Below, one piece after another: positions 56,065 through 63,224 of a stretch of DNA of 64,000 bases. The notes beneath the pieces are model-generated. The model had not been told where the DNA came from. It was given only the letters and a program-made list of their open reading frames with translations, and ran no database searches. Each line of letters starts with the position of its first letter. The first letter of the stretch is position 1. A program made the translations under genes and the position numbers. This stretch comes from a virus: IMG/VR virus record IMGVR_UViG_3300014720_002243, positions 20,700 to 84,699 of that record, one strand, 5' to 3'.

Positions 56065-56155
56065 CTGATACGCAAGGAGTTGTGTCAAGGCTCCTCGTAG
56101 TGTACAATGGGCGTGTTCCTGTCTGAGTGTTATCTAACCAAAAGAGGTAGTTTAT

Positions 56156-56239
56156 ATGCTTGCTGTTTTTATTATTGGTGTTGGTATTGTTGCTGGTTTC
56201 TTCAATGGTTACTGTTCAACTGAGGGCTCTCGTAACTAA
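56156..56239 (+). CDS. tiny membrane protein
   Basis: 27 residues, one TM helix (MLAVFIIGVGIVAGFFNGYC). AAGAGGTAG before the ATG. Confidence 0.45.
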   Translation: MLAVFIIGVGIVAGFFNGYCSTEGSRN

Positions 56240-56490
56240 CACCGATACTTGATTATAGACTAATCGCTCTAAAATTGCAAGAGGCTGTTCTTCAAAAAGT
56301 GGTGTGATCACCACAACCTTGTTCTAGGTTATTAATTGGAAGTTAAAAACACCTCATTTCAGAGATTAGAAAAGAACATAAGGAGAGTAGGATAAAGTAG
56401 TACCACCTATATATTAATTGCCCCGTCTGCATAACATATAAGGTAATTCTTGCTTCTGTCAAGAAAGATAATTTTTAAAGGGTATTCAAT
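56240..56490 (+). other. non-coding gap
   Basis: 250 bases without a supported gene. Contains a short GTGGTGTGATCACCAC palindrome (56300 region) and a pyrimidine-rich end. No promoter was called with confidence. Function unknown. Confidence 0.5.
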
Positions 56491-56724
56491 ATGTTTAAAC
56501 CTCTACTGATTATTAGTAGTCTGTCGATGCCCTCCGTATTTGAGCCAGTTGAAAGTTATAGTATGCCGGGTCATAGGATTTATATATCGACCCGTACAGA
56601 TGATCCTGTGCTTCCTAAATGGAAATCTCCGTTCTCAGATACTCCCGAATCAACGCATGACTGGATTCAAGAGAACATAGATAAGCAAATGTATAAACCG
56701 GTTATTGAAGAACTAGAGCATTAA
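56491..56724 (+). CDS. small hypothetical protein
   Basis: 77 residues (MFKPLLIISSLSMPSVFEPV). Begins with a short hydrophobic stretch that could be a signal segment, then Pro/Asp-rich. AAAGGG about nine bases upstream. Ends EELEH, followed by motif copy f. Confidence 0.6.
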   Translation: MFKPLLIISSLSMPSVFEPVESYSMPGHRIYISTRTDDPVLPKWKSPFSDTPESTHDWIQENIDKQMYKPVIEELEH

Positions 56725-56726
56725 TG

Positions 56727-56778
56727 TTTTTCCTAATCCTCTAAGTTTGGTCTGTGTGGTCGTAGTCAGTCAAATTAC
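56727..56778 (+). repeat. conserved 45-base motif, copy f
   Basis: CCTAATCCTCTAAGTTTGG and GTGGTCGTAGTCAGTC. Open for VFPNPLSLVCVVVVSQ, shifted by one base relative to the preceding gene. No start codon in that frame. Confidence 0.65.
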
Positions 56779-56811
56779 GAGGTCTCTTTAAAATTTTCTA
56801 TAACAACCATG

Positions 56812-56839
56812 TAGACACTGAAAACTTTCATGGTATAAT
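56812..56839 (+). promoter_or_regulatory. promoter of RNA region C
   Basis: TAGACA, 16 bases, TATAAT. Transcript start about 56846. Confidence 0.6.
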
Positions 56840-56845
56840 GCGGCT

Positions 56846-57029
56846 AGTCAACGAAGCCAACAGTCACTCGTAAGTTTTATGGTGGACTGTAGGAGTCATG
56901 GACAAAAGGTGTTCTTTTAACTTTTGTTTATGAGGCGCTTTATGAAGACTAGATACATTAACGAGTTGTGAAAGATTACAACTCAGTCAGCAGAAGTAGC
57001 CGGGAGTAATTTCTCGGCTATTTTTGTTT
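56846..57029 (+). ncRNA. candidate RNA C (about 180 bases)
   Basis: No supported CDS. Bounded by a promoter and a clear terminator. Contains GAGTTGT/ACAACTC and a nine-codon ATG frame (MKTRYINEL) just before that stem, which could be a leader peptide. Identity unknown. Confidence 0.5.
56996..57029 (+). terminator. rho-independent terminator
   Basis: TAGCCGGGAG with TTCTCGGCTA, short TAAT loop, then TTTTTGTTT. Confidence 0.9.
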
Positions 57030-57042
57030 AAGAACGTAGAGG

Positions 57043-57070
57043 TTGACAAGTTAGCCCTTTTTCTTACTAT
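57043..57070 (+). promoter_or_regulatory. promoter
   Basis: TTGACA, 16 bases, TACTAT; serves 57133 and 57386. No CGATA motif. Confidence 0.7.
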
Positions 57071-57132
57071 AACCACACGAACCATATGCCAACGGACTGG
57101 TATATATTTTTAAACCTTTTTAGGAGATTATT

Positions 57133-57351
57133 ATGAAGAATCTTGTAATTGCTACTATGCTCGTATTAGGTGTTGTTGGCTCAAGTTATGGCGGCGAATG
57201 TGTTAATGGTAGTTGTTTACTAAGAAGTCGTGTTGTTAATGTAACACGCGAAGTAATTAGCGTACCAGTAACAGTAACACGTAGAACTGTTGAGGCTACT
57301 CGTAATGTTGGTCGTAAAACAGTAAACCGTGTTCGTAATATTGTTCGTTGA
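57133..57351 (+). CDS. small secreted basic protein
   Basis: 72 residues. AGGAG before the ATG. Signal peptide MKNLVIATMLVLGVVGSSYG. The mature part is GECVNGSCLL then Arg/Val-rich (RTVEATRNVGRKTVNRVRNIVR), probably a basic helix. Similar small secreted Cys-containing proteins are common in planctomycetes as I remember them. Cargo or membrane-active function unknown. Confidence 0.7.
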   Translation: MKNLVIATMLVLGVVGSSYGGECVNGSCLLRSRVVNVTREVISVPVTVTRRTVEATRNVGRKTVNRVRNIVR

Positions 57352-57385
57352 TATTTTTTAACTCACATTTTCAAGGAGGAAAGTA

Positions 57386-57730
57386 ATGAAATTATTAATA
57401 GCAATTATGTTTTTGGCTCTCTCTATCACTAATGTTCAGGCCGCAAGACCACGATACTATAGTAATAGTCAGCCAAATACTAAGACCTATTCATATGCCG
57501 TGAACCAAAGCGGAAGCGATCAAGAACGATGTCAAGCGGAAGCTAATTATATGGCCTCTAATAATATTACTGGTCATGTATGGGGAACAATAGGAAGTTT
57601 TGAAGGTGTGGGTTATGGAGGTAATCCTAATTGTAACACTTGTATTCCTAGTAGTAACTTGAGACTAACAGGAGATGCTAGCGCTCAAGGTAGGAACGGA
57701 ATGTGGTATAGGGTTAGGTCGTGGAGATAA
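57386..57730 (+). CDS. secreted Cys-containing protein (planctomycete-like)
   Basis: 114 residues. AAGGAGG just before the ATG. Signal peptide MKLLIAIMFLALSITNVQA. The mature part has DQERCQAEANYMASNNITGH, GTIGSFEGVGYGGNPNCNTC and an end YRVRSW. This pattern is, as I remember, recurrent in planctomycete extracellular proteins. Function not established; possibly surface adhesion or host-derived cargo. Confidence 0.7.
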   Translation: MKLLIAIMFLALSITNVQAARPRYYSNSQPNTKTYSYAVNQSGSDQERCQAEANYMASNNITGHVWGTIGSFEGVGYGGNPNCNTCIPSSNLRLTGDASAQGRNGMWYRVRSWR

Positions 57731-57740
57731 AAGTCTCTAA

Positions 57741-57813
57741 GCAAGAGTAGCTCAATTGGCAGAGCGTCAGGTTTCCAACCTGAATGTTGAGGGTTCGATT
57801 CCCTTCTCTTGCT
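57741..57813 (+). tRNA. tRNA-Gly (TCC)
   Basis: Acceptor GCAAGAG/CTCTTGC, anticodon loop TTTCCAA between TCAGG and CCTGA, T loop GGTTCGATTCC. Confidence 0.95.
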
Positions 57814-57838
57814 TTTAAGAACTTAAAAATTTGTACTA

Positions 57839-57882
57839 CTTAATGTAGTCGGATCGCTCTTAATGATAATAGTCAGCGAGAT
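57839..57882 (+). repeat. conserved 45-base motif, copy g (degenerate)
   Basis: TTAATGTAGTCGGATCGCTCTTAA with ATAATAGTCAGCGAG. Lacks the usual first hairpin. Partly open for NVVGSLLMIIVSE. Confidence 0.4.
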
Positions 57883-57898
57883 TTCATAACTCTTACTG

Positions 57899-57948
57899 TT
57901 TCACCTAAACAATTCGAGTCGATTTTTATGGATGCAGTTAGTCAAAAG
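57899..57948 (+). repeat. related motif, copy i (spans the start of the next gene)
   Basis: TTCACCTAAACAATTCGAGTCG then GATGCAGTTAGTCAAAAG. It matches copy h in its first half and last block. The 57928 ATG lies within it. Confidence 0.4.
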
Positions 57949-58134
57949 TATTATATTAAACTAGATAAACAAATAACATGTGAATTTATCTGTCAACAAG
58001 CACAAAAGATTGTGACTCAATTTCAACAAACCAACGGTCAGGATTTGTCCGATGCTCTTCTAATATTGGAAGTTAAGAACATATCTCATACAGCAGAAGC
58101 TAATCCTATTTGTAAGTTAGAATTTAAAAACTAA
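57928..58134 (+). CDS. hypothetical protein
   Basis: 68 residues (MDAVSQKYYIKLDKQITCEF). No ribosome-binding site; the start falls within the repeated motif. Mixed alpha/beta. Function unknown. Confidence 0.55.
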   Translation: MDAVSQKYYIKLDKQITCEFICQQAQKIVTQFQQTNGQDLSDALLILEVKNISHTAEANPICKLEFKN

Positions 58135-58137
58135 AGG

Positions 58138-58165
58138 TTGCCAAATTTGTTCACGGTCTTACTAT
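58138..58165 (+). promoter_or_regulatory. promoter (weak call)
   Basis: TTGCCA, 16 bases, TACTAT; a TATAAT three bases further is less well spaced. Confidence 0.5.
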
Positions 58166-58177
58166 AATAGTGTTATA

Positions 58178-58225
58178 GTCTCACCTAATGTTCTAGACTC
58201 GGAATTATGGGAACAGTCAGTCAAA
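58178..58225 (+). repeat. related motif, copy h
   Basis: CTCACCTAATGTTCTAGACTCGG then GGGAACAGTCAGTCAAA directly before the ATG at 58226. It replaces the ribosome-binding site. Confidence 0.4.
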
Positions 58226-58642
58226 ATGAAAATAGATACCAATCAATTTATTGTTGAGAAACAAGTGGCCGGTGAAGAAACTCTTTACTTTACTAGTAGA
58301 GGAAATGAAACATTCTTAGATGATATGGATAATCCAAGATTGGAAAAAGACGGCCCCACAGTATACGCTAAAGCTATTAAGGATAAGAAATCTAGGCAGC
58401 TAACTAAGGATGTCCCAATAGGCTATAGTTATTTTATCAAGACAGAACCCAACAAAAAGATTTATGATCCTACGGTTCTTCATAGCGTAGAATCAAAGGT
58501 TCAAAAGTCTTTTATCAATAAGACCTGTAAGAATGAATTAGTTTTTACAGAGGTCACACAAAGCGTGTTCGATCAGTATGTATCATTTTTAAGAACAGGA
58601 AATAGTTTATGGCTAAACAAAGCCCAAAGAGACCTACTATAA
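58226..58642 (+). CDS. hypothetical protein
   Basis: 138 residues. Mixed beta/alpha (FTSRGNETFLDDMDNPRLEK). Charged with KAIKDKKSRQLTKD. No family match. The next gene starts inside it (34-base overlap). Confidence 0.6.
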   Translation: MKIDTNQFIVEKQVAGEETLYFTSRGNETFLDDMDNPRLEKDGPTVYAKAIKDKKSRQLTKDVPIGYSYFIKTEPNKKIYDPTVLHSVESKVQKSFINKTCKNELVFTEVTQSVFDQYVSFLRTGNSLWLNKAQRDLL

Positions 58643-58818
58643 AAGCCAAGAAGAAAAAGGCTCCGGCCCGCAAGTCTTGCTCTAAAACTTGTGACAAAAA
58701 TAAGGCCAAAGTTTGTCAAGTTGTTCAACCAGAAATTCCCCCGGTCGCACTTGAACCAAAAGTTTCTCTAGTAGCAAAAGTACTCAACAAGATTAAGAAT
58801 ATTTTTAGACTAGGGTGA
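58609..58818 (+). CDS. Lys/Ala/Pro-rich basic protein
   Basis: 69 residues, basic with KAKKKKAPARKSC and a Pro/Val stretch. Three Cys residues. Might bind nucleic acid. Starts inside the previous gene. Confidence 0.55.
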   Translation: MAKQSPKRPTIKAKKKKAPARKSCSKTCDKNKAKVCQVVQPEIPPVALEPKVSLVAKVLNKIKNIFRLG

Positions 58819-58825
58819 TATATCT

Positions 58826-58981
58826 ATGAGTGGAATTCTCCTAGGAATATTGTGTTCTATTTTATTACTCTCTATTCCCGTCCTCTCCTATCTGTCTTTT
58901 GTCTATAAGGAGTTGGGACGAAATGAAGTATACAGGGAGCAACTCAAAAAGTCAAGACATGACATTAAATATCATCAATAA
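58826..58981 (+). CDS. small membrane protein
   Basis: 51 residues. One TM helix (ILLGILCSILLLSIPVLSYL) then a basic tail (EQLKKSRHDIKYHQ). Seven bases after the previous stop. Confidence 0.6.
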   Translation: MSGILLGILCSILLLSIPVLSYLSFVYKELGRNEVYREQLKKSRHDIKYHQ

Positions 58982-59129
58982 TTTGTTGGCACAATCAACC
59001 AACATTAATCGCAAACCAATTTGCCCCCAATTGATTCATGATGAACCTACTAGATTATTGGTTATATTAATTCTACTACCCCTATCACTACTAATAACAT
59101 ACAGAATACTAAGGAGTTTCAATGAGTAG
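58923..59129 (+). CDS. small membrane protein
   Basis: 68 residues from ATG 58923, with AAGGAG nine bases upstream. C-terminal TM (LLVILILLPLSLLITYRIL). It overlaps the previous gene by 59 bases in another frame; both lie in a run of membrane mini-genes. Confidence 0.55.
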   Translation: MKYTGSNSKSQDMTLNIINNLLAQSTNINRKPICPQLIHDEPTRLLVILILLPLSLLITYRILRSFNE

Positions 59130-59238
59130 CGATCTGGGGATTATGAAAGATTATGGTGAGTTAATTTTAAGTTTCGCACCAATATCTTATGGATTATTAT
59201 TTTTCTTATCTGCAACACCAATTCAACACCGAAAATGA
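59122..59238 (+). CDS. tiny membrane protein
   Basis: 38 residues, hydrophobic middle (LILSFAPISYGLLFFLSATP). AAGGAG five bases before the ATG. Overlaps both neighbours. Confidence 0.5.
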   Translation: MSSDLGIMKDYGELILSFAPISYGLLFFLSATPIQHRK

Positions 59239-59249
59239 GGAATATTAAA

Positions 59250-59417
59250 ATGATTGAATTTCATAAGCCTTTTATCAAATCTTTGGTATTTTGTGCCATA
59301 GTTACAATAGTTTCTATGGTTTGTACCAGAATTTTTATTGAAAATTATATGTCTTCAAACAAATCAACCCCCTCTTTTACATCTCAGAAATCCCAGGTTT
59401 CGTCCGAAAGCAAGTAA
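59250..59417 (+). CDS. small membrane protein
   Basis: 55 residues from ATG 59250 (GAGGA nine bases upstream). An ATG at 59235 overlapping the previous stop is an alternative. One TM (SLVFCAIVTIVSMVCTRIFI), then Ser/Gln/Lys-rich tail. Confidence 0.55.
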   Translation: MIEFHKPFIKSLVFCAIVTIVSMVCTRIFIENYMSSNKSTPSFTSQKSQVSSESK

Positions 59418-59537
59418 AAATACTTTATGAAACCTATTTCTCATTAAAATCGAGCAATTTTTACTTATTGATTTTCGCGGTGGTTAAATTTGACCACATT
59501 CTATTTTGTCTAAAGAAAACAAACCGGCCAACCGATA

Positions 59538-59565
59538 TTGACAAAGCGAGCCTTTGTGGTATACT
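59538..59565 (+). promoter_or_regulatory. promoter
   Basis: TTGACA, 16 bases, TATACT. The nearest ATG (59571) opens only a 16-codon frame; 59603 is the likely CDS. Confidence 0.7.
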
Positions 59566-59602
59566 GTCTAATGGTAGGAAAAGTAAATATTATAGGGGAT
59601 TT

Positions 59603-59770
59603 ATGTATAAGAATGTATTGTTGACCGATAAAGAAATTGCTCTTCTCAAGACAGTTATTAATCAAACTTTGCACGAAAAAGTAAGCATTGATCGTAATAA
59701 CTTGACCATTATTCTTAATCGTCTTAGGGATGTAAAACCCACTAAAACCTATAATCAAACTATCAATTAG
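59603..59770 (+). CDS. small hypothetical protein
   Basis: 55 residues (MYKNVLLTDKEIALLKTVIN). AGGGG about five bases upstream. Helical N terminus. No family match. Confidence 0.55.
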   Translation: MYKNVLLTDKEIALLKTVINQTLHEKVSIDRNNLTIILNRLRDVKPTKTYNQTIN

Positions 59771-59791
59771 GGTTAATAACCCACAAATCAA

Positions 59792-60160
59792 ATGCAAATC
59801 AAAACAGCAAAAAAACTATTGGCTAATATTAGATTTAGTCAAGGTAGAAATGTTGCTCGAAACGATAAGGGTCAAAATTTAACTGTTTGGAACATTGATT
59901 TAACAGATGATGATTTGATTAAAAAATATGATGAGCAAAACGGTCAATGTTATTGGAGCAAAAAAACACTAAACGAGGAATATAACTATATCAATAAACA
60001 TCCATTGGCTATTAGTGTTGACCGTATAGATAACAGAATAGGATACGAATATAACAATGTGGTTTTAACTCTTAGGTTATTCAACTTGGGTAGAGGTTCG
60101 TATGCTGGTAATTTTGCTCCTATTGTAGACTTTATCTATCAAGAAGAAAATAATTTATGA
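59792..60160 (+). CDS. HNH-like endonuclease
   Basis: 122 residues. CYWSKKTL, then HPLAISVDRIDNRIGYEYNNVVLT: the HNH-type layout seen in several phage nucleases (SxDRIDxxxGYxxxN). An N-terminal helical part is unclear. Possibly a homing or recombination nuclease; no intron was seen. Confidence 0.65.
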   Translation: MQIKTAKKLLANIRFSQGRNVARNDKGQNLTVWNIDLTDDDLIKKYDEQNGQCYWSKKTLNEEYNYINKHPLAISVDRIDNRIGYEYNNVVLTLRLFNLGRGSYAGNFAPIVDFIYQEENNL

Positions 60161-60229
60161 ACACAAATTAGTAGAGAAAAGTTAAAAGCGTTGGCCGATT
60201 TTATTAATAAGTATTTGGAGAATGAATAA
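60161..60229 (+). pseudogene. duplicated 3' gene end, fragment 1
   Basis: Directly after the previous stop, in the same frame: LKALADFINKYLENE then stop, matching the C terminus of the gene at 60908. No start of its own. It ends in TTTGGAG, which now serves as the ribosome-binding site of 60229. Confidence 0.75.
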
Positions 60230-60465
60230 TGGAAAACTTTGATTTGGATGATTATGTGTCTTTGGCTATCGAGTTTAGAGAAGATAAAAACTTTGAGGGT
60301 GAAAATATTAAAGAAATGAAGTTTCATTTTGCCGATGATAATTTTGGTGTTAAGTGGTATCCTACCAAAAAGAGTATTATTAATTTTATTGAGGTTCTCA
60401 AAAAGATTGAATCTCAAATGACTGACGATACCAATAGAGATGAAAATGAGGATGAGGATGACTAA
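60229..60465 (+). CDS. acidic hypothetical protein
   Basis: 78 residues (MENFDLDDYVSLAIEFREDK). Acidic end (DTNRDENEDEDD). TAATG overlap with the preceding fragment. Ribosome-binding site GGAG lies in that fragment. Confidence 0.65.
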   Translation: MENFDLDDYVSLAIEFREDKNFEGENIKEMKFHFADDNFGVKWYPTKKSIINFIEVLKKIESQMTDDTNRDENEDEDD

Positions 60466-60508
60466 GGGGTTGGCCGATTTTATTAATAACTATTTGGAGA
60501 ATAAATAA
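60466..60508 (+). pseudogene. duplicated 3' gene end, fragment 2
   Basis: KGLADFINNYLENK then stop, one frame off the previous gene, again with TTTGGAG before the next ATG. Near-copy of the 60161 fragment and of the end of 60908. Confidence 0.75.
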
Positions 60509-60696
60509 TGTATGATATGCCAGAATATCTAAAAAGAAAAAATGACAATTATCTAAATTCTTTAGAACTCAAAGAAACAATCAAGAATTTTCTGGTTGAG
60601 TGGAAAAATAAAGACGAAAAAGATATTGACTTATGGGATTTCTATTGGGAATCTTTAGAACTTTTGGAAGAGATTGTAAATTTGGAGAATAAATAA
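60508..60696 (+). CDS. small helical protein
   Basis: 62 residues (MYDMPEYLKRKNDNYLNSLE). Ends LENK as the duplicated tails do. TAATG overlap both ways. Confidence 0.65.
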   Translation: MYDMPEYLKRKNDNYLNSLELKETIKNFLVEWKNKDEKDIDLWDFYWESLELLEEIVNLENK

Positions 60697-60908
60697 TGGG
60701 CAATCCGGCCAAATCTATAGACACATATTTTATTGGAGATAATCTTAGTGTGAATGTTGGAAAATGTTCTACTAAAAATAATGAGTATTTTATTTTTGAT
60801 TTTTTATCTACACGAATTGACGGCGAACCCTCTTTTGAAACTTATATGACTAGAGATAAGTTAAGGGGATTAGCCGTATTTATTTTGAACTATTTGGAGA
60901 ACAACTAA
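60696..60908 (+). CDS. paralogue of 60908-61111
   Basis: 70 residues (MGNPAKSIDTYFIGDNLSVN). Ends RDKLRGLAVFILNYLENN, like the next gene. Both start MG, so the family is duplicated in tandem. Confidence 0.65.
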   Translation: MGNPAKSIDTYFIGDNLSVNVGKCSTKNNEYFIFDFLSTRIDGEPSFETYMTRDKLRGLAVFILNYLENN

Positions 60909-61111
60909 TGGGGAAATCGGTCGAATCTTACAAAATAGGAAATAGAGGAGATCAAATAAACCTAAATATTAGAAATAATAATTATGAACTAATTTTGTGG
61001 TGCGTTGATAACCACTATCAATATCAAAATCCTCCTACTGTTTATGTTATGAGTAAGAATGAAATGAAGGGTTTGGCCGATTTTATTAATAAGTATTTGG
61101 AGAATAAATGA
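60908..61111 (+). CDS. paralogue of 60696-60908
   Basis: 67 residues (MGKSVESYKIGNRGDQINLN). Ends KNEMKGLADFINKYLENK; this tail is the source pattern of the two fragments upstream. Function unknown. Confidence 0.65.
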   Translation: MGKSVESYKIGNRGDQINLNIRNNNYELILWCVDNHYQYQNPPTVYVMSKNEMKGLADFINKYLENK

Positions 61112-61275
61112 GTGAAAACATTGAAATTGCTAATATTATAGCTAATCTAATAGTAATAGCAGATAATCTTGATGAAATTAGTCAGATCGAATCGGATAAA
61201 ATTCGCTCTATAGCAAATCAATTGATGGTAATGTCACCTCTGTTAGAATCTTTTAAATTACCTTTTGGAGAATGA
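61108..61275 (+). CDS. small helical protein
   Basis: 55 residues, helical (MSENIEIANIIANLIVIADN). ATGA overlap with the previous gene. Its end again contains TTTGGAG. Confidence 0.6.
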   Translation: MSENIEIANIIANLIVIADNLDEISQIESDKIRSIANQLMVMSPLLESFKLPFGE

Positions 61276-61278
61276 ATA

Positions 61279-61368
61279 ATGGTCGGATTAGTATTATTTG
61301 GTATACTTGGTTATATGGCTAGTGTTCGTATTTATGATTATTATAAAGGATATGGTGATCTTTTTTAA
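61279..61368 (+). CDS. tiny membrane protein
   Basis: 29 residues, one TM helix (MVGLVLFGILGYMASVRIYD). Four bases after the previous stop. Confidence 0.5.
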   Translation: MVGLVLFGILGYMASVRIYDYYKGYGDLF

Positions 61369-61384
61369 GAATAAGGACTAAAAT

Positions 61385-61603
61385 ATGAAGAAAAAGAAAG
61401 TGTCTAGAAAAAATAAACCGACCAAACAAAAGATTGATGTTGTAATAGAATCATTAGTTCATCTTGAGCAAAGAGTAAAAGAACTAATAGAGAAGGTGGA
61501 AAGTTTGGAAACTCAAAGATATTATCACCCATATAATGCTGAACCAAAAAAATATTGGCCCAATGTTCCATATCGCTATGATAGCGTATCATGGACTTAC
61601 TAG
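61385..61603 (+). CDS. Lys-rich coiled-coil protein
   Basis: 72 residues. Basic start (MKKKKVSRKNKPTKQ), heptad region (VIESLVHLEQRVKELIEKVESLE), then Tyr/Pro-rich tail. AAGGA upstream is 9 bases away. Function unknown. Confidence 0.65.
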   Translation: MKKKKVSRKNKPTKQKIDVVIESLVHLEQRVKELIEKVESLETQRYYHPYNAEPKKYWPNVPYRYDSVSWTY

Positions 61604-61641
61604 TATTTTAAGACAAAGTGGCCTTTTGTTAAAGAGAACTA

Positions 61642-61669
61642 TTGACAAACGCCGATAACATGATATAGT
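61642..61669 (+). promoter_or_regulatory. promoter with spacer CGATAA motif
   Basis: TTGACA, 16 bases, TATAGT; spacer AACGCCGATAAC. Last of its class. Confidence 0.75.
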
Positions 61670-61707
61670 GTTGCTGTACGCTTTAACCATTCTGGAGACT
61701 AATACAA

Positions 61708-62175
61708 ATGGGTAGTGGAAGTTTTGCTGTTAGTAGTTTTGTTATAGGATATGATGATCTGAAAAAGATTGTTCCAGAACAAATTGCAGCGATTGAAAAT
61801 GAAAAGTTTTTTGAAGATATTGGGTGGGGCACTATTGCTCAATGGTTGAGTTGGGATGATATTGCTGTGGTTGAGGATGCTATTTTGGATTATTGTCTTG
61901 ATGAAGATCAGGATGATGATTATAATCAAAATGTAGCAGTAGAAACATCTAGATTGTATGTTAATCATATCAACAATCTACAAAGTTCTTTTAACGAAAA
62001 AACCGGCCTAACTCTTTATTTTGACCACTATGATGAAGATGGTGGTGATAGGTATGATAATCCTAACGATAAAGATGGATGTATATTCTGTGTTGGTGGT
62101 ATGATGGTACTATCTCCTGCCGGTGAGAAATATAAGGATATTGTTGTTGAACGTAGATGGACACAATACGGTTAA
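61708..62175 (+). CDS. hypothetical acidic protein
   Basis: 155 residues (MGSGSFAVSSFVIGYDDLKK). Asp-rich (DHYDEDGGDRYDNPNDKDG). GGAG about 12 bases upstream. No family match. Confidence 0.65.
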   Translation: MGSGSFAVSSFVIGYDDLKKIVPEQIAAIENEKFFEDIGWGTIAQWLSWDDIAVVEDAILDYCLDEDQDDDYNQNVAVETSRLYVNHINNLQSSFNEKTGLTLYFDHYDEDGGDRYDNPNDKDGCIFCVGGMMVLSPAGEKYKDIVVERRWTQYG

Positions 62176-62194
62176 TAAAACTTAAAAGGATAAT

Positions 62195-62602
62195 ATGAAA
62201 AAGAACATAATGAAAAAATGGGTAAAAGCCCTAAGAAGTGGAAAGTATAAAAAGACAGAAGGAGCCCTAAAAGAAAAAGTGAAGGGCAAATTCGGCCATT
62301 GTTGTTTAGGTGTTTTATGTGAATTATATAATATAGATCAAAAGAAGAATAAAAAGAAAACTATTAAAGAACAAGAACTTCTTACAGGATGCGTATCTTT
62401 CGACCATGAAGTTGCTGAATTACCCGAAGTTGTGAAAAATTGGGCGGGAATGAGTAATCATTATGGTGGTTTTATAAATAATGCGAAAGTTGTTAATAAA
62501 AGCGGACAACTACCATTCTACTCTTTGAGCGAATTAAATGATTTTGGAAGTTCGTTTAAAGTTATTGCCTCTATCATAGAGGATCATTGGGATAATCTTT
62601 GA
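62195..62602 (+). CDS. conserved phage protein of unknown function
   Basis: 135 residues. AAAGGA before the ATG. Contains WVKALRSGKYKKTEGALKE, then GHCCLGVLCELYNI, and ends LSELNDFGSSFKVIASIIEDHW. This is a recurrent pattern of a small phage family (WxxALRSGxYxQ, CCLGVL, LNDxxxxSFxxIAxxIE). Function unknown. Confidence 0.75.
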   Translation: MKKNIMKKWVKALRSGKYKKTEGALKEKVKGKFGHCCLGVLCELYNIDQKKNKKKTIKEQELLTGCVSFDHEVAELPEVVKNWAGMSNHYGGFINNAKVVNKSGQLPFYSLSELNDFGSSFKVIASIIEDHWDNL

Positions 62603-62619
62603 TAAAAAGGAAAATATTC

Positions 62620-62835
62620 ATGTCTAATTACATAGATGAAGATAAATTGGATCAATTGGATCAAGAGAATAAAGAATTAATTATACACAATAAAAAATTG
62701 AGTGATATAATATTTGATGCTGAAGTTAGACACTACAGAAGCAGAAATATAGAAGAAGCAATAAAGCTTAATAGTAAACTTAAAATAACAAATGATACAT
62801 TAGCAACTAAAGTAGAAGATATATATGACATTTAA
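62620..62835 (+). CDS. small coiled-coil protein
   Basis: 71 residues from ATG 62620 (AAGGA nine bases upstream). Heptad-like (DEDKLDQLDQENKELIIHN). No other features. Confidence 0.6.
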   Translation: MSNYIDEDKLDQLDQENKELIIHNKKLSDIIFDAEVRHYRSRNIEEAIKLNSKLKITNDTLATKVEDIYDI

Positions 62836-63036
62836 ATGTATGATAACAAAACTTTAATCACAACAATACAACTAGAGTTTGATCTTATTGAACTTCATTA
62901 TAATCCTAACTTAAAAAATAAGCCTTATTTGGTCAGGATTTATAACTATAATAATATTGATCCAGAAGAACTAAGACTAGATATAGAACAAGTTGATGAT
63001 CTATATAACACCTTAAAAAGGTATAAATTATTATGA
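62836..63036 (+). CDS. small hypothetical protein
   Basis: 66 residues (MYDNKTLITTIQLEFDLIEL). Directly abuts the previous stop (TAAATG). No ribosome-binding site. Overlaps the next by four bases. Confidence 0.55.
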   Translation: MYDNKTLITTIQLEFDLIELHYNPNLKNKPYLVRIYNYNNIDPEELRLDIEQVDDLYNTLKRYKLL

Positions 63037-63224
63037 GTGAAAATCCACTACAATCTGCTACTAAAACTTGGATAGAAGCAGTACAAAAATATTATGAGAA
63101 TACTCCACGACATGAATTGACCCAAATTTATGTTCGCGGATTTTTTGCAGGCTGGAGCGAGCGAGAGATTTTAGAATTAGCCGAAAGATTACTAAAGAAC
63201 AATCAAGAATATCCGTTAAGATGA
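63033..63224 (+). CDS. small hypothetical protein
   Basis: 63 residues (MSENPLQSATKTWIEAVQKY). Helical, with YVRGFFAGWSEREILELAERL. Overlaps both neighbours. Confidence 0.65.
   Translation: MSENPLQSATKTWIEAVQKYYENTPRHELTQIYVRGFFAGWSEREILELAERLLKNNQEYPLR

Noticed and set aside
56065-56097. 22nd copy of the intergenic repeat
   Set aside because: Only CGCAAGGAG..CAAGGCTCC resembles it; too short and degenerate to count.
59571-59621. 16-codon leaderless ORF after the promoter at 59538
   Set aside because: The frame is too short and unsupported; 59603 has a better site and length.
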